Positions 14,029 to 22,281 of a DNA stretch of 64,000 nt are shown piece by piece; the stretch's first letter is position 1, and every line of letters begins with the position of its first letter. This stretch comes from Streptomyces sp. NRRL B-1347. Lineage in GTDB: Bacteria > Actinomycetota > Actinomycetes > Streptomycetales > Streptomycetaceae. The stretch lies in the NCBI RefSeq assembly GCF_000720325.1, contig NZ_JOJM01000019.1, forward strand, positions 1 through 64,000, written 5' to 3'. The notes beneath the pieces are model-generated. The model was not told the origin of the DNA, ran no database searches, and saw only the letters and a program-made list of their open reading frames with translations. Position numbers and translations under genes: made by a program.

Positions 14029-15880
14029 AGTAGTCCGCGCCATACAGCGAGCCCCACGAGCGCCCACCTATCTCCGCCTCAGCCACGATGGGCACCCCGT
14101 ACAGGCTCATGGTCATGCAGCGTTCGAACTCGCGGGCTACGTCCGCCGCGTCCTCGCGCGGAGCCGATGCCAGGATTTCGTCATGGATCGGGAGCCGCAT
14201 GTATTCGAGCAATCCCGCGCCTTCCATTTCGATCATGGCTTGCCCGAGGACATCCCTTGCCGCAGACTGGCACGCGTAATTCGTTACGGCGTAGGTGCGG
14301 TCCCGGTCCAGCGGCAGTCGGCGACCAGTCGCCGAGACGAACACCATGCCGTTTTGGAAAGCCTGACGCTGCCACCGCTTTCCCGCGCGCTTGATCTCCG
14401 GAAAGACTCGGTCGTACGCGGTGACCGCTTGGGAAATCTCTGCCTCGCTCGCACCGGTCTGCCTCGCGAGCGTCGTGATTCCTCCGCCGTAGACATTTCC
14501 GAACCCAGCACCCTTGAATAGCTTCCGGTCGCGCTTCGTGGCGCCCTCGCCCCGGATCAACTTGGCCGTGTACATGTGGATGTCGAATGCGTCGCCACCC
14601 CTGGCGAAGCCCTCTTTCATGCGGCGCACGTCGGCGAGGGCAGCCAAGACCCGCATTTCGATCGCTTGGAAATCGGTGCTGATCATGACGTGTCCGGGTT
14701 CGGCGAGGATGGCGCGGCGTACGACGTGATCGGAACTCGGGAGCTGGTGCAGTCCGTCCGTCACGGACATGCGCCCTGTTCTCGCGGCGAGGGGCGTGAT
14801 CACGGGGTGGATGCGTCCCGCGGCGTCGAGCTTGTGCATGAACCCTGCGGCGTAGGTCTCGCCCCACTTGGCGGCGCGCTTCGCCCGCAGTACGGCGTCG
14901 GCGAGTGCGTTGGGCTCGCGGGCCCCGATGCGCTGCCAGTCCCGGTCGAGATCGGCGAGGGGCAGCAACACAGCCTTGTCTGTCTTCAGAGAGCCCGCGT
15001 CGGTGCGTTCGGTAAGCGCCTCGCCCATGCCCACGAGCGCCGCCGCCACCTGGCCCCCCGACCCCACCTTGGTCACGCCGTACCGGGCAGCGACCGCGCG
15101 GTACCGCTCGGCTTCCGCCGCGAGCCGGCTCGCGAGGGGGCCCGCGTAGTCCTGGTCGACGAGCAGCCCCCGCCGCTGCATCACTGCGCAGATGCGGGCT
15201 AGCTCGTGCTCGTACGCCACCAGCTCGTCACGCACACCGAGCCGGGACAGCTCGCGGCGTAGGGCCGGGGCAAGTCGAGCGGTCAGGATGACGTCGAGTC
15301 CCGCGTACAGGAGGTAGGTCGGGTGGTCCAGCGGGATGCCCGCCCATCCGGTCTCTTTCGTCAGCCCGAGCGAGCGGAACACCGCGGTGAGTCCGCTCTG
15401 TGTGTCCGGGGCCGCAGGGTCCACCCAACGGGCCGATAGCGGTTTGAGGGCGGTCCCTATCCCGCCCTCGGACGGTTGGCGCGGGTCGCAGAGCGCCGCG
15501 AGGGTGCGGGTATCGGTCGTCCACGGTGCGAGGTCTTCCAGCGGTATGCCCGCGCACCTGTCGAGTACGAGCCAGTCATAGGCAGCGTTGTGAATGAGAA
15601 CGCGTCGTGTGCGCTGGACTGCCTCGCGTGCATAGGATTCGAAGTACCCGCCCCGCTCGTACTGGATCACCCATGCGTCGCGCTCGTCGCCGAATTGCAC
15701 GGTGCGGAGCCGGAACGACGGGTTGAAGACATTCAAGCCCGTGGTCTCGGTATCGAGTGCGATAGGACCCCGTTCACGTGCCGCGTACAGCCACCGCCAG
15801 AACTCGTTAAGGTCTTCTGTGGTCTCAGGCACGTGCACCGTGATCAGTTCACCGGCTATCTCGTGCCGGAATTCCTTCAC
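14027..15880 (-). CDS. family A DNA polymerase with 3'-5' exonuclease
   Basis: Phage DNA polymerase I of 617 residues. Exonuclease motifs: DTETTGL (about residue 42), LIHNAAYDWLVLD (about 95) and YAGLDVILTARL (about 195). Polymerase motifs: A in STDFQAIEMRVLAAL, B in RDRKLFKGAGFGNVYGG and C in LPIHDEILAS, with the catalytic aspartates of A and C present. No 5' nuclease domain, as usual for phage enzymes. Start ATG 15880. It lies downstream of the primase-helicase gene with a hairpin between them; together they form the phage replisome core. Confidence 0.95.
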   Translation of the reverse strand: MKEFRHEIAGELITVHVPETTEDLNEFWRWLYAARERGPIALDTETTGLNVFNPSFRLRTVQFGDERDAWVIQYERGGYFESYAREAVQRTRRVLIHNAAYDWLVLDRCAGIPLEDLAPWTTDTRTLAALCDPRQPSEGGIGTALKPLSARWVDPAAPDTQSGLTAVFRSLGLTKETGWAGIPLDHPTYLLYAGLDVILTARLAPALRRELSRLGVRDELVAYEHELARICAVMQRRGLLVDQDYAGPLASRLAAEAERYRAVAARYGVTKVGSGGQVAAALVGMGEALTERTDAGSLKTDKAVLLPLADLDRDWQRIGAREPNALADAVLRAKRAAKWGETYAAGFMHKLDAAGRIHPVITPLAARTGRMSVTDGLHQLPSSDHVVRRAILAEPGHVMISTDFQAIEMRVLAALADVRRMKEGFARGGDAFDIHMYTAKLIRGEGATKRDRKLFKGAGFGNVYGGGITTLARQTGASEAEISQAVTAYDRVFPEIKRAGKRWQRQAFQNGMVFVSATGRRLPLDRDRTYAVTNYACQSAARDVLGQAMIEMEGAGLLEYMRLPIHDEILASAPREDAADVAREFERCMTMSLYGVPIVAEAEIGGRSWGSLYGADY

Positions 15881-15898
15881 TGTCTCCCCCTATAGCAA

Positions 15899-15939
15899 AA
15901 GCGGGCCGCCCGCCCCGAGTTGGGGAGGACGACCCGCTT
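15899..15939. terminator. hairpin between primase and polymerase genes
   Basis: AGCGGGCCGCC pairs imperfectly with GGACGACCCGCT, with an inner CCCC/GGGG. It sits 10 nt after the primase stop and could partly terminate or process the transcript before the polymerase gene. Confidence 0.45.
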
Positions 15940-15949
15940 ACGTGGTCTG

Positions 15950-18385
15950 CTAGTGGCCGAAGATTCCGGGGCCGACCGCATCGGGGCTTTCGTCGGCGAG
16001 GCGGAGCCCCGCGAGGGAAATCCCCTTGTTGGTCTTCTTGCGGACGGCTCCGCGTTCTTCCATGGCGTCATAGAAAGCGCGGCGGGTCCACCGTTCCTTT
16101 GCGGGAAGGTTCTCGGCCTCGCACCATTCCAAGTAGCTGTTAAACGCGTCGTTTCCGTTGATCACAATGGATTCGTCCGCGTAGTCGAGCACGCCCGGAA
16201 GGAAGCCGGCGAGGGGGTCCGAGGTTTCGCGGTACTCCTGACTCGCACCTGTGATGAGCTGCGGGTCTTGCAGTCCGCCCCGGTACCACTCGACCGCACC
16301 GCGCACGGCCCATGCGGCTATGCCCTCGGCTTCGGCGAGTAGCTTGCGGTCTAGGTCCGGGTCCCTCTCCTTGGGTGCAAACCACCGCTTGAAAGGCAGC
16401 AACTTGACGCGCCTCCACAAACCCTCGTCCTGCGAACGGAACTTGGGCTTATGGTTTGTGGCCAGAAGCAGCAAAAACGACGGCTTGAACTCGAAGAACT
16501 CTTGGCGCAAGAACCTTGCCGAGATCATGTCCTTGCCGGTCACTCGCTTGAGAATGGATTCCGACATGGACTTGCCCGACTCGCCCTCGGATGCCATGAC
16601 TAGGCGAGCCCCGCGCAACGCAGCGATGTCATTCGGAATGCCACCGCTCTTGCGCTCCTCGAACGTGGCAAACGGGGTGGTCCGGGCGATGGCTCGGAAC
16701 ACCGTTGTCAGGGTGTCCACCAGCACGCTTTTCCCGTTAGCCCCCTTCCCCCACAGCACCCCGAAACTCTGCTCCGTGGTGTGCCCGGTGATGCCGTAGC
16801 CGACCAGCCGTTGAATGTAGGCGGGCATCTCTGGCATGCCAGGAAAGACCTCGGCGAGGAATGATTGCCACCGTGGGCACTGCGCATCGGGGTTGTAGTC
16901 GATATCGAGCGCGTACGTCAGTAGGTCCGCCTGGTCGTGCGGGCGGAGCCTGCCCGTGCGCAAGTCCACTGTGCCGTTGCGGAAGTTGAGGAAGTCCGGA
17001 CGGTCGTCAAAGTCGGTTGCGGCAATGCTGACGTTGGGCACGGAACACAGCTCGGTCAGCAGCGCGTCGATCCGGCTCGTCATCGTGAAGCCGCGCGCTA
17101 GCTGGTTCTGTCCGGCGAGGACGAGGGCGGCGCCCATGCGGTGGATTTCCTGCCGGACCCGCATGTCTGAGCGGACCCACGTGCGACCGTTCCACGTGTA
17201 GAACCCGAGCCCTGCCGCGTAGCGGATGCGCCCCCCGGACCAGGCGACCAGTGCGTGAGCGTTCATCGCGTCGGACTCGCCGTACTGCGACACGAGCTTG
17301 GCGAGGATGTCCGCCGCTTCGGCTCCCTGGTCGCGGGACACCACATCCGCGCCGGTCCTGGTCGCCAACTCTGCCGTCCGGGCGTCCGCTTCCACCTCGG
17401 CAGAGGGGCGGACCGGACGAGCTGCCTTGACCGCACGGTGAAGCTCGGCCGCGAACCGCTCGGGGGCTGACTCGCGCCAGTCGGTCACGTCCCCCGCAGC
17501 GTTCGGGAGGTCGAGGCGGAACGCGTCTAGCCCGTGCTCGGCGAGCCCTGCGGCGAGGCGGGACGTAAAGCCGCTGCCCGCCTGGTCGTTGTCCCCGGCG
17601 AGGATGACGAGCGAGCCCCGTAGTCCCTCGGCGAGTTCGGCAACCAGCTCGGGCGAGCCGGCGAGGGACGCCCCGCGCACGGCCACGGCGTCATAGCCGC
17701 ACGCCACCGCTGTGAGCGCGTCTCCGGGCCCCTCTGTGATCAGGACCGTGCCGTATCCGCCCCCGCCCCGGAACACGCCGTACGGCGCCCACCGGAGACC
17801 CTTCGGGTTGACCAGGGACAGCCACCGTGCGGGGCACTGCCCGCCGAGGTCTCGCCCCTGTAGGCCACGGGGCGTCCCGTCGAACCCGTTCAGGGGCACG
17901 GTCAGCCGAGGGTGTTCGCGGTAGAGCCGCGAGAGGTAGGGGAAGCCCTCGCCCTGGTCGCCGTGGTCCACGCCGAGCCCGAGTTCCGCGGCGGTCTCCA
18001 GGTCGAGGCCGAACCGGTCGGCGAGGTACGTCCGGGCCCGCTCGGACCACTCGGCCCCGTAGTCGCCGAGGGCGAGCGAGGTCCGGTCCACGTACGCGGC
18101 GAGCGCGGCAGTCTGCGCGACGGGCACCAGCTCGGGGCGCTCGGCGGACACGGTGGCCCCGGGGCCGCTCACGTCGAACAGGTCCGACCAGGACAGCCGC
18201 GCCGCTGCGATTACGTCCGCGGTGTCACACCCCGTGCGGCATGTGAGCCGTACTTTCAGGTCCTCGCCCCGCCATATGCGGAGCGAGGGGCGCGAGTCCG
18301 GATGTGCGGGGCACGCGGCGAGGTACCCGCCGTCCGCCTGGTCCGTCACCTGATCGAACCGGGCGAGCAGATCAGACAGCAGCAT
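15950..18385 (-). CDS. primase-helicase fusion (zinc finger, TOPRIM, D5/SF3 helicase)
   Basis: Protein of 811 residues. Zinc-binding residues appear in ACPAHPDSRPSLRI and TCRTGCDTADV (about 24-55). A TOPRIM-like unit has LITEGPGDALTA and ILAGDNDQAG (about 225-285). After a linker come the D5 N-terminal region and a superfamily 3 helicase with Walker A GKGANGKSVLVDTL (about 545) and LVMASEGESGKS. The C-terminus is a winged-helix-like tail. It would prime and unwind the phage replication fork. It overlaps the resolvase gene by 14 nt, consistent with one replication operon. Confidence 0.9.
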   Translation of the reverse strand: MLLSDLLARFDQVTDQADGGYLAACPAHPDSRPSLRIWRGEDLKVRLTCRTGCDTADVIAAARLSWSDLFDVSGPGATVSAERPELVPVAQTAALAAYVDRTSLALGDYGAEWSERARTYLADRFGLDLETAAELGLGVDHGDQGEGFPYLSRLYREHPRLTVPLNGFDGTPRGLQGRDLGGQCPARWLSLVNPKGLRWAPYGVFRGGGGYGTVLITEGPGDALTAVACGYDAVAVRGASLAGSPELVAELAEGLRGSLVILAGDNDQAGSGFTSRLAAGLAEHGLDAFRLDLPNAAGDVTDWRESAPERFAAELHRAVKAARPVRPSAEVEADARTAELATRTGADVVSRDQGAEAADILAKLVSQYGESDAMNAHALVAWSGGRIRYAAGLGFYTWNGRTWVRSDMRVRQEIHRMGAALVLAGQNQLARGFTMTSRIDALLTELCSVPNVSIAATDFDDRPDFLNFRNGTVDLRTGRLRPHDQADLLTYALDIDYNPDAQCPRWQSFLAEVFPGMPEMPAYIQRLVGYGITGHTTEQSFGVLWGKGANGKSVLVDTLTTVFRAIARTTPFATFEERKSGGIPNDIAALRGARLVMASEGESGKSMSESILKRVTGKDMISARFLRQEFFEFKPSFLLLLATNHKPKFRSQDEGLWRRVKLLPFKRWFAPKERDPDLDRKLLAEAEGIAAWAVRGAVEWYRGGLQDPQLITGASQEYRETSDPLAGFLPGVLDYADESIVINGNDAFNSYLEWCEAENLPAKERWTRRAFYDAMEERGAVRKKTNKGISLAGLRLADESPDAVGPGIFGH

Positions 18386-18902
18386 GCCCGCTCACCCCCG
18401 CCACGGTGCGGCGGTAGTCGGCGAGTAGGCGCCCGAGATCCCACACGGTGGTGGTCATGTACCAGCGCGAGGAGTCGAGCCCGCGCAGCGAGGCAGTCCA
18501 GCCGTACGCCGCGGCGAACTCCACGGCGGGCATGCCGAGGGCGAGCCGAACCCGGGTCCACGTCCGCACCGACATGTGCACGCGCCCGTTCCACACCGCC
18601 GAGCGCCGCACCTTGTGGACGACCACGCCGTACGGGAATCCCGCATGCTTGGCCTCGGCGTCGGCTTGCCGTAGCCATGTTGGGACCGCGCAGGACTTCA
18701 CGTCCTTTGCTTCGATGATGAACGGGGCTGCGTGGATGTCGCCGACATCCTTCGCGCCCTCTTGTGCGGCTCGGCGGATGTTCTCGCCCGAGAGCGGGTT
18801 GCGGAATACTCCGGTCTCGTCCACCAGGCCGAGGTACCAATTCAGGTAGTCGCGTATTGCGCTTTCCCATGCCGTCCCGCGTCGCTTGTTCGGGTTAGCC
18901 AT
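18372..18902 (-). CDS. putative Holliday junction resolvase-like nuclease (PD-(D/E)XK)
   Basis: Protein of 176 residues. The N-terminal half has GTAWESAIRDYLN, then DVGDIHAAPFIIEAKDVKS, giving E...D...E-x-K spacing of a PD-(D/E)XK nuclease of the archaeal Hjc-like type. The C-terminal part is not recognised. The GxxxE helix before GDI supports the family. Sits between a small gene and the primase-helicase gene with overlaps on both sides, so it probably processes branched replication intermediates. Confidence 0.65.
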   Translation of the reverse strand: MANPNKRRGTAWESAIRDYLNWYLGLVDETGVFRNPLSGENIRRAAQEGAKDVGDIHAAPFIIEAKDVKSCAVPTWLRQADAEAKHAGFPYGVVVHKVRRSAVWNGRVHMSVRTWTRVRLALGMPAVEFAAAYGWTASLRGLDSSRWYMTTTVWDLGRLLADYRRTVAGVSGHAAV

Positions 18903-19080
18903 CGGCTTCCCCCTGCCGGATCATGCACCCGCGCCCCATCGCGTGTGCCGCAGCGGCGAGATAGCGAAGCCAGTCCGGGCGGGTCTTCCACCCGGGAAGT
19001 AGCCACAGTTCGTCACCCGCACTGAGTTCACGCACGTCCCCGATGGGCGGCGCGTAGTCGGCACTCAACTCGTAAATCAC
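18895..19080 (-). CDS. small phage protein of unknown function
   Basis: Predicted protein of 61 residues, MIYELSADYAPPIGDVREL..., with tryptophans in DELWLLPGWKTRPDWLRYLAAAAHAM. Overlaps the resolvase start by 8 nt and starts just after a strong terminator, so it is the first gene of the primase/polymerase transcript. No family recognised. Confidence 0.5.
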   Translation of the reverse strand: MIYELSADYAPPIGDVRELSAGDELWLLPGWKTRPDWLRYLAAAAHAMGRGCMIRQGEADG

Positions 19081-19094
19081 TGTCCCCCCAAACG

Positions 19095-19132
19095 AGAGGA
19101 CCGGACCCCCTCATAGGGAAGTCCGGTCCTCT
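19095..19132. terminator. 12-bp hairpin terminator
   Basis: AGAGGACCGGAC and GTCCGGTCCTCT form a perfect 12-bp stem with a 14-nt loop between two leftward genes (ending at 19146 and starting at 19080). It separates the methylase unit from the replication unit. Confidence 0.75.
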
Positions 19133-19145
19133 CTGGTCGTGCGTG

Positions 19146-19430
19146 TTACTGGTCTCGCTCGCCCGTCACATCAGGGATGATCAAGCGGACGTGTTCCGAC
19201 GTGATCCATTCCTTCCGGAGAGACCGGCGCTTAGCGAAACCCGATTCAGTGCCGGTAGGGCGGATGCGCAGCATGGGCCTAAGGCGCCCGTCCACAAGGC
19301 GAGTTGTCACCCGGTCAACGATGGCGTCAGCCATACGCACCCGGTTTCCCTGCCGTGCCGCGTACGCGACCAAATCCCCCCGGTATAGCTCCTCGCCCCC
19401 GTAGTCGGTGACGACCCCCCGCTTACCCAT
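19146..19430 (-). CDS. small beta-rich phage protein of unknown function
   Basis: Predicted protein of 94 residues with many short strands (LYRGDLVAYAARQGNRVRMADAIVDRVTTR) resembling an SH3-like small fold, then a basic region KRRSLRKEW. Its start overlaps the end of the methylase C-terminal frame by 8 nt. No known family; an accessory of the methylase or a DNA-binding protein is conceivable. Confidence 0.5.
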   Translation of the reverse strand: MGKRGVVTDYGGEELYRGDLVAYAARQGNRVRMADAIVDRVTTRLVDGRLRPMLRIRPTGTESGFAKRRSLRKEWITSEHVRLIIPDVTGERDQ

Positions 19431-20082
19431 CGTTGGCCTCTTCCTTGTAGTTGAGCAGATGCAGATACGCCGCGAATGCCTGTTGGCTGACGACCCCGTT
19501 TCCGGCTGCCTTGATCTGCCGCGACCGGTTGAGCCCGGGGATGTGAGTGATCCACCCCCGGGGCAGTCCCATTAGCCACTCGGCGAACACGGACGCGAGG
19601 CGGCGCCCGCCGCGGGGGCCGAACTCCACCGGGATCGGAGCCGGCGAGCCCATCAGGGTTTCCCAACGGTGCACAGCGGGCCCGTAGTCGGCCCACCATT
19701 CCGGCGGGCTGTGGAATGCTCCCGGGGTCTCCTCGGCAACGTCCGGGTCCACGGGCAACAGGAACGAAACCTCGTCATCGAGCGTCGGCCCATGCCCGCC
19801 CGCGCGCCGCTTATCCGGATGCTGCGGGGCGCCGTTGCTGCCGAGATTCGCGGTCGGCGTCTTGAACAGCTTGTGGGCACGTTCCTTGTCGAAGAGCCGC
19901 GCCACTGCGGTAACGAGATCCTGTCCGCCGCTTCCCTGCCGGTCGTCTCGTGCGAAGTCCGGGCCCTTAGTCGCGTCGGATGCCAGAGGAGTCGGCAGCA
20001 GGGGCGGCAACGAGGAACCATCTATCTCTGTGGTGGGCGGCTCCAACTGCGGACGCCCGATGGCAACACCACCGCGTGTCAT
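19423..20082 (-). CDS. DNA cytosine methyltransferase, C-terminal part (separate frame)
   Basis: A 219-codon frame from ATG 20082 (MTRGGVAIGRPQLEPP) holding features of the specificity/C-terminal half of phage cytosine methylases: LLPTPLASDATKG, FKTPTANLGSNG, FAEWLMGLPRGWI and the closing RQIKAAGNGVVSQQA (motif X-like, needed to complete the fold). The frame remains open upstream to 20301, and the residues there (SWRTYPPSETGASRTYSRDWPRHGM) also look methylase-like even though that DNA is coded in another frame by the N-terminal part. See the N-terminal entry for the relation of the two. Confidence 0.7.
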   Translation of the reverse strand: MTRGGVAIGRPQLEPPTTEIDGSSLPPLLPTPLASDATKGPDFARDDRQGSGGQDLVTAVARLFDKERAHKLFKTPTANLGSNGAPQHPDKRRAGGHGPTLDDEVSFLLPVDPDVAEETPGAFHSPPEWWADYGPAVHRWETLMGSPAPIPVEFGPRGGRRLASVFAEWLMGLPRGWITHIPGLNRSRQIKAAGNGVVSQQAFAAYLHLLNYKEEANDG

Positions 20083-20512
20083 ACCGTGTCTCGGCCAGTC
20101 CCGCGAGTACGTGCGCGAGGCCCCTGTTTCGGATGGCGGATACGTTCTCCAGGAAAACGAACCGTGGTCGAAGAACGCGAACGGCCCCGAGAACGCTTTC
20201 CCAGATACCCGACCTCTCACCATGAATCCCTGCCCGTTTCCCCGCGTTACTGATGTCTTGACACGGGAACCCTGCCGTAACGATGTCCACCTCTCCCGCA
20301 ATGGTGGACCAGTCGAATTGTGTAATGTCCCCGATGTTGCGCGCGTGCGGATATCGGGTGGCGAGGATCAGTGACGCGTACGGATCGATCTCCGCCACGA
20401 TCTTGATTCTGTCCCCGGTCAGAGCCTCAACGGCCCTGCCGATGCCCCCGTATCCGGCGCACAGTTCCAGAATCGGAATGTGAGTACCCCCAGAAGGAAG
20501 GGGCCCGAGCAT
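19967..20512 (-). CDS. DNA cytosine methyltransferase, N-terminal catalytic part
   Basis: 181 codons with motif I LELCAGYGGIGRAVEAL, the SAM-binding acidic strand VAEIDPYASLIL, the catalytic Cys in TAGFPCQDISNAGKRAG, the ENV motif in RFVFLENVSAI and the RDRWFLVA strand. The frame then stops at 19967 after ADSSGIRRD. The target-recognition half continues in the frame reached by a +1 shift and overlaps this one by at least 116 nt. Active enzyme would need association of two polypeptides or a frameshift. ATG 20512 overlaps a hairpin and is uncertain; initiation a few codons later is possible. Confidence 0.75.
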   Translation of the reverse strand: MLGPLPSGGTHIPILELCAGYGGIGRAVEALTGDRIKIVAEIDPYASLILATRYPHARNIGDITQFDWSTIAGEVDIVTAGFPCQDISNAGKRAGIHGERSGIWESVLGAVRVLRPRFVFLENVSAIRNRGLAHVLAGLAETRYDTRWCCHRASAVGAAHHRDRWFLVAAPAADSSGIRRD

Positions 20513-20532
20513 GCACCCGGGCCCCTCGCCGG
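20510..20532. terminator. hairpin between directionality factor and methylase genes
   Basis: GGGGCCCG and CGGGCCCC arms flank the methylase ATG (region about 20499-20528 on the plus strand). It would terminate or attenuate leftward transcription after the RDF-like gene and could restrain methylase translation by burying its start. Confidence 0.5.
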
Positions 20533-21231
20533 CTAGAACGTCGGCGCGTCGCTCACAGCGTCGTTCCATGACTTCAGTACGCGAATGACCGGCTTGCGGT
20601 ACGACACGTCCCGGCCCTTCTTCGTGGTGTACTCGACCAGCTCTAGCGACAGTTCGGCGAGGGCTTCCCCGCCGATGCGGTCCAGTGCGTTGCCGATCTC
20701 GTGCAGCGTCTCGGCCAACTTCCATGAGCCGGTCTGGAACCGGAAAAGGCCAAGGTCGTAGTCCTCGGCGAGGCGGAACGTTACTGCGATGCTCGGCGCG
20801 GGGCCGCGCTTGCTCTTCGCTGCCGCCTTACGGTCCTCCATCAGAGCCGGGCAGCCGCACGACTTGCCCCGGTCCTCATCCGGAGACAGGTACTCGACCC
20901 CATCGCAGTGGTGGATAAGGTTTGCGCCGTTCCACAGCTTCATATCCGAGGTCACCGCGTCAGCGCCCGAGAGCACAACCTTGACCTTGTTCTGAGCGGT
21001 CAGCACTTCGATGAAGTTCTCGGAAGTGGAGTCGGTCTCTTCGGGCTGCCCGCCCATGAGCTGGGCAATAGCCGCGGCAACCTCCGGGTCCCCGGTAGTC
21101 ACCCGCCACTCACCAAGTGATTCCGGCACGCCGTTGACTTGTCGGCCCGAGTGAAAGCGCCCCACGGTGTCGTCGCTGAAAGTGTTCTTCGGCATGGCGT
21201 CCGGGTCGGTCTCGAAAATGCGGAGTCCCAT
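20533..21231 (-). CDS. phiC31 gp3-like protein (recombination directionality factor family)
   Basis: Protein of 232 residues. From memory it resembles phiC31 gp3 along its length: GLRIFETDPDA at the start, EWRVTTGDPEVAAAIAQLMGG, the LIHHCDGVEYLSPDEDRGKSCGCPAL zinc-like segment, SIAVTFRLAEDYDLGLFRFQTGSW and a C-terminal KPVIRVLKSWNDA. gp3 binds the serine integrase and switches it to excision; relatives may also act in replication. ATG 21231 is chosen with AGGGGGA upstream, although an in-frame ATG nine codons earlier lies in the start-associated element at 21241. The integrase it should act on is truncated here. Confidence 0.75.
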   Translation of the reverse strand: MGLRIFETDPDAMPKNTFSDDTVGRFHSGRQVNGVPESLGEWRVTTGDPEVAAAIAQLMGGQPEETDSTSENFIEVLTAQNKVKVVLSGADAVTSDMKLWNGANLIHHCDGVEYLSPDEDRGKSCGCPALMEDRKAAAKSKRGPAPSIAVTFRLAEDYDLGLFRFQTGSWKLAETLHEIGNALDRIGGEALAELSLELVEYTTKKGRDVSYRKPVIRVLKSWNDAVSDAPTF

Positions 21232-21240
21232 ACTGTGAAT

Positions 21241-21268
21241 CCCCCTGGTTTTGGGCATGAAATAAGGG
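21241..21268 (-). promoter_or_regulatory. start-associated element copy 1 (before RDF-like gene)
   Basis: Read on the minus strand: TTTCATGCCCAAAACCAGGGGG, directly after a GC-rich hairpin and 9 nt before the RDF start. It contains an ATG-CCC and the Shine-Dalgarno AGGGGG. The same arrangement occurs before the endolysin, capsid and portal genes. Confidence 0.55.
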
Positions 21269-21309
21269 ACTGCGCTCGTGCGCGGCCCCTGGTCTGCGGA
21301 TGTGGTGTG

Positions 21310-22146
21310 TTATGCGGCTCGCCGCTGCGTTCCCGTGATGAGCCGGCGGACGCTCTCAGCGATCGGGCGGCCGAACACGGTCTTGGAAATCTCGCGGTCC
21401 CACTGGAACACGTGCCGCAGCGTCAGAAAGACGTTGAAGATCTCTTCATCAATGCGGACGGGCTTGAACACCCAGCCTTCCGGGGTGATGTGCAGAACGG
21501 CCGCGCCGTCCACCTTCGGCATGGGCTCGGACGTGCCGTCCGGGGCAATGATCCGGTCCGCGTGCGCGTACGCCGAGAGCTGTAGCGCAACGTCCGGGTA
21601 CGCGCTCTTACTGGTCTTCCAGTCCACCAACAGCGTGTGCCACTCGCCGTTCTCGTGGTCGGGCTTTCCGTCCTCGCCGAGCCGCACGCGCACCAGGGCG
21701 TCAAACGACCCCGCGTAGCCGTGCTCGTCGGACCAACACACGTCCTCGGCGCGGACGAGCTGCGGACGCACAGCGGTAAGGAACTCTGCGAACCCGAGCC
21801 GGTACGGCTCCAAGTCCGGGTGTACGCGGCCGATTTCCTCAAGCCGCATCATGCGTTCAAACAGGTCGTGGGCATCGCTGCCCACCTTGGCTCGGAGTTT
21901 GGTGTACCGAGTGTGCGCGTTGCGCAGGAAGTCCACGGCGCCCGCGGGGTCGCGCTCTGCGATTGCCCGCACGGCGTCCATGTTCTCGACTGCCGTTTCC
22001 GCGGTCATGCGGGCCGCCCAGAAGGTGAGGAACGGTTTGGGCAGCATGCTCACGATGGACGTAACACCCGGGACCTTCTCGGCGGTCTCAGGGCTGATAT
22101 AGAAGCGCGAGCCACCGCGCTTGATAGTCCGGATGGCTCCGGGCAT
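21310..22146 (-). CDS. RecB/Cas4-like PD-(D/E)XK exonuclease
   Basis: Protein of 278 residues. The nuclease core is in the middle: GYAGSFDALVRVR supplies the acidic residue, LLVDWKTSKSAYPDVALQLSAYAHA gives the D-x-K and the downstream QLxxY motif of RecB-family nucleases. The N-terminus has VPGVTSIVSMLPKPFLTFWAAR. Such proteins often partner with phage recombination or replication proteins. It starts with GAGGGGGAA upstream and ends before the RDF-like gene. No annealing protein is obvious nearby. Confidence 0.8.
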   Translation of the reverse strand: MPGAIRTIKRGGSRFYISPETAEKVPGVTSIVSMLPKPFLTFWAARMTAETAVENMDAVRAIAERDPAGAVDFLRNAHTRYTKLRAKVGSDAHDLFERMMRLEEIGRVHPDLEPYRLGFAEFLTAVRPQLVRAEDVCWSDEHGYAGSFDALVRVRLGEDGKPDHENGEWHTLLVDWKTSKSAYPDVALQLSAYAHADRIIAPDGTSEPMPKVDGAAVLHITPEGWVFKPVRIDEEIFNVFLTLRHVFQWDREISKTVFGRPIAESVRRLITGTQRRAA

Positions 22147-22190
22147 GGCTTCCCCCTCGGGGTTGCTGGGGTGGGGTAGAGGGGTGGCGG

Positions 22191-22250
22191 AGTGACGGTT
22201 CTACCTGTCTTTTTTGAAGAACAAGAAAAACCAAGAAAGAAGAGGGTTCG
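22191..22250 (+). repeat. dispersed imperfect repeat, copy A
   Basis: Begins AGTGACGGTTCTACC, continues CTTTTTTGAAGAACAAGAAA and ends CCAAGAAAGAAGAG. About three quarters of positions match, in inverted orientation, the copy at 42098-42157. It lies in the gap between the nuclease and dNMP kinase genes and is unusually A/G rich. In both copies the conserved GTG could start a short peptide (MTV..F.E..EK...KR), but its length and tail differ. Confidence 0.5.
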
Positions 22251-22281
22251 GGGTCACTTCCGCCACCGCGTCACGCTGTCG

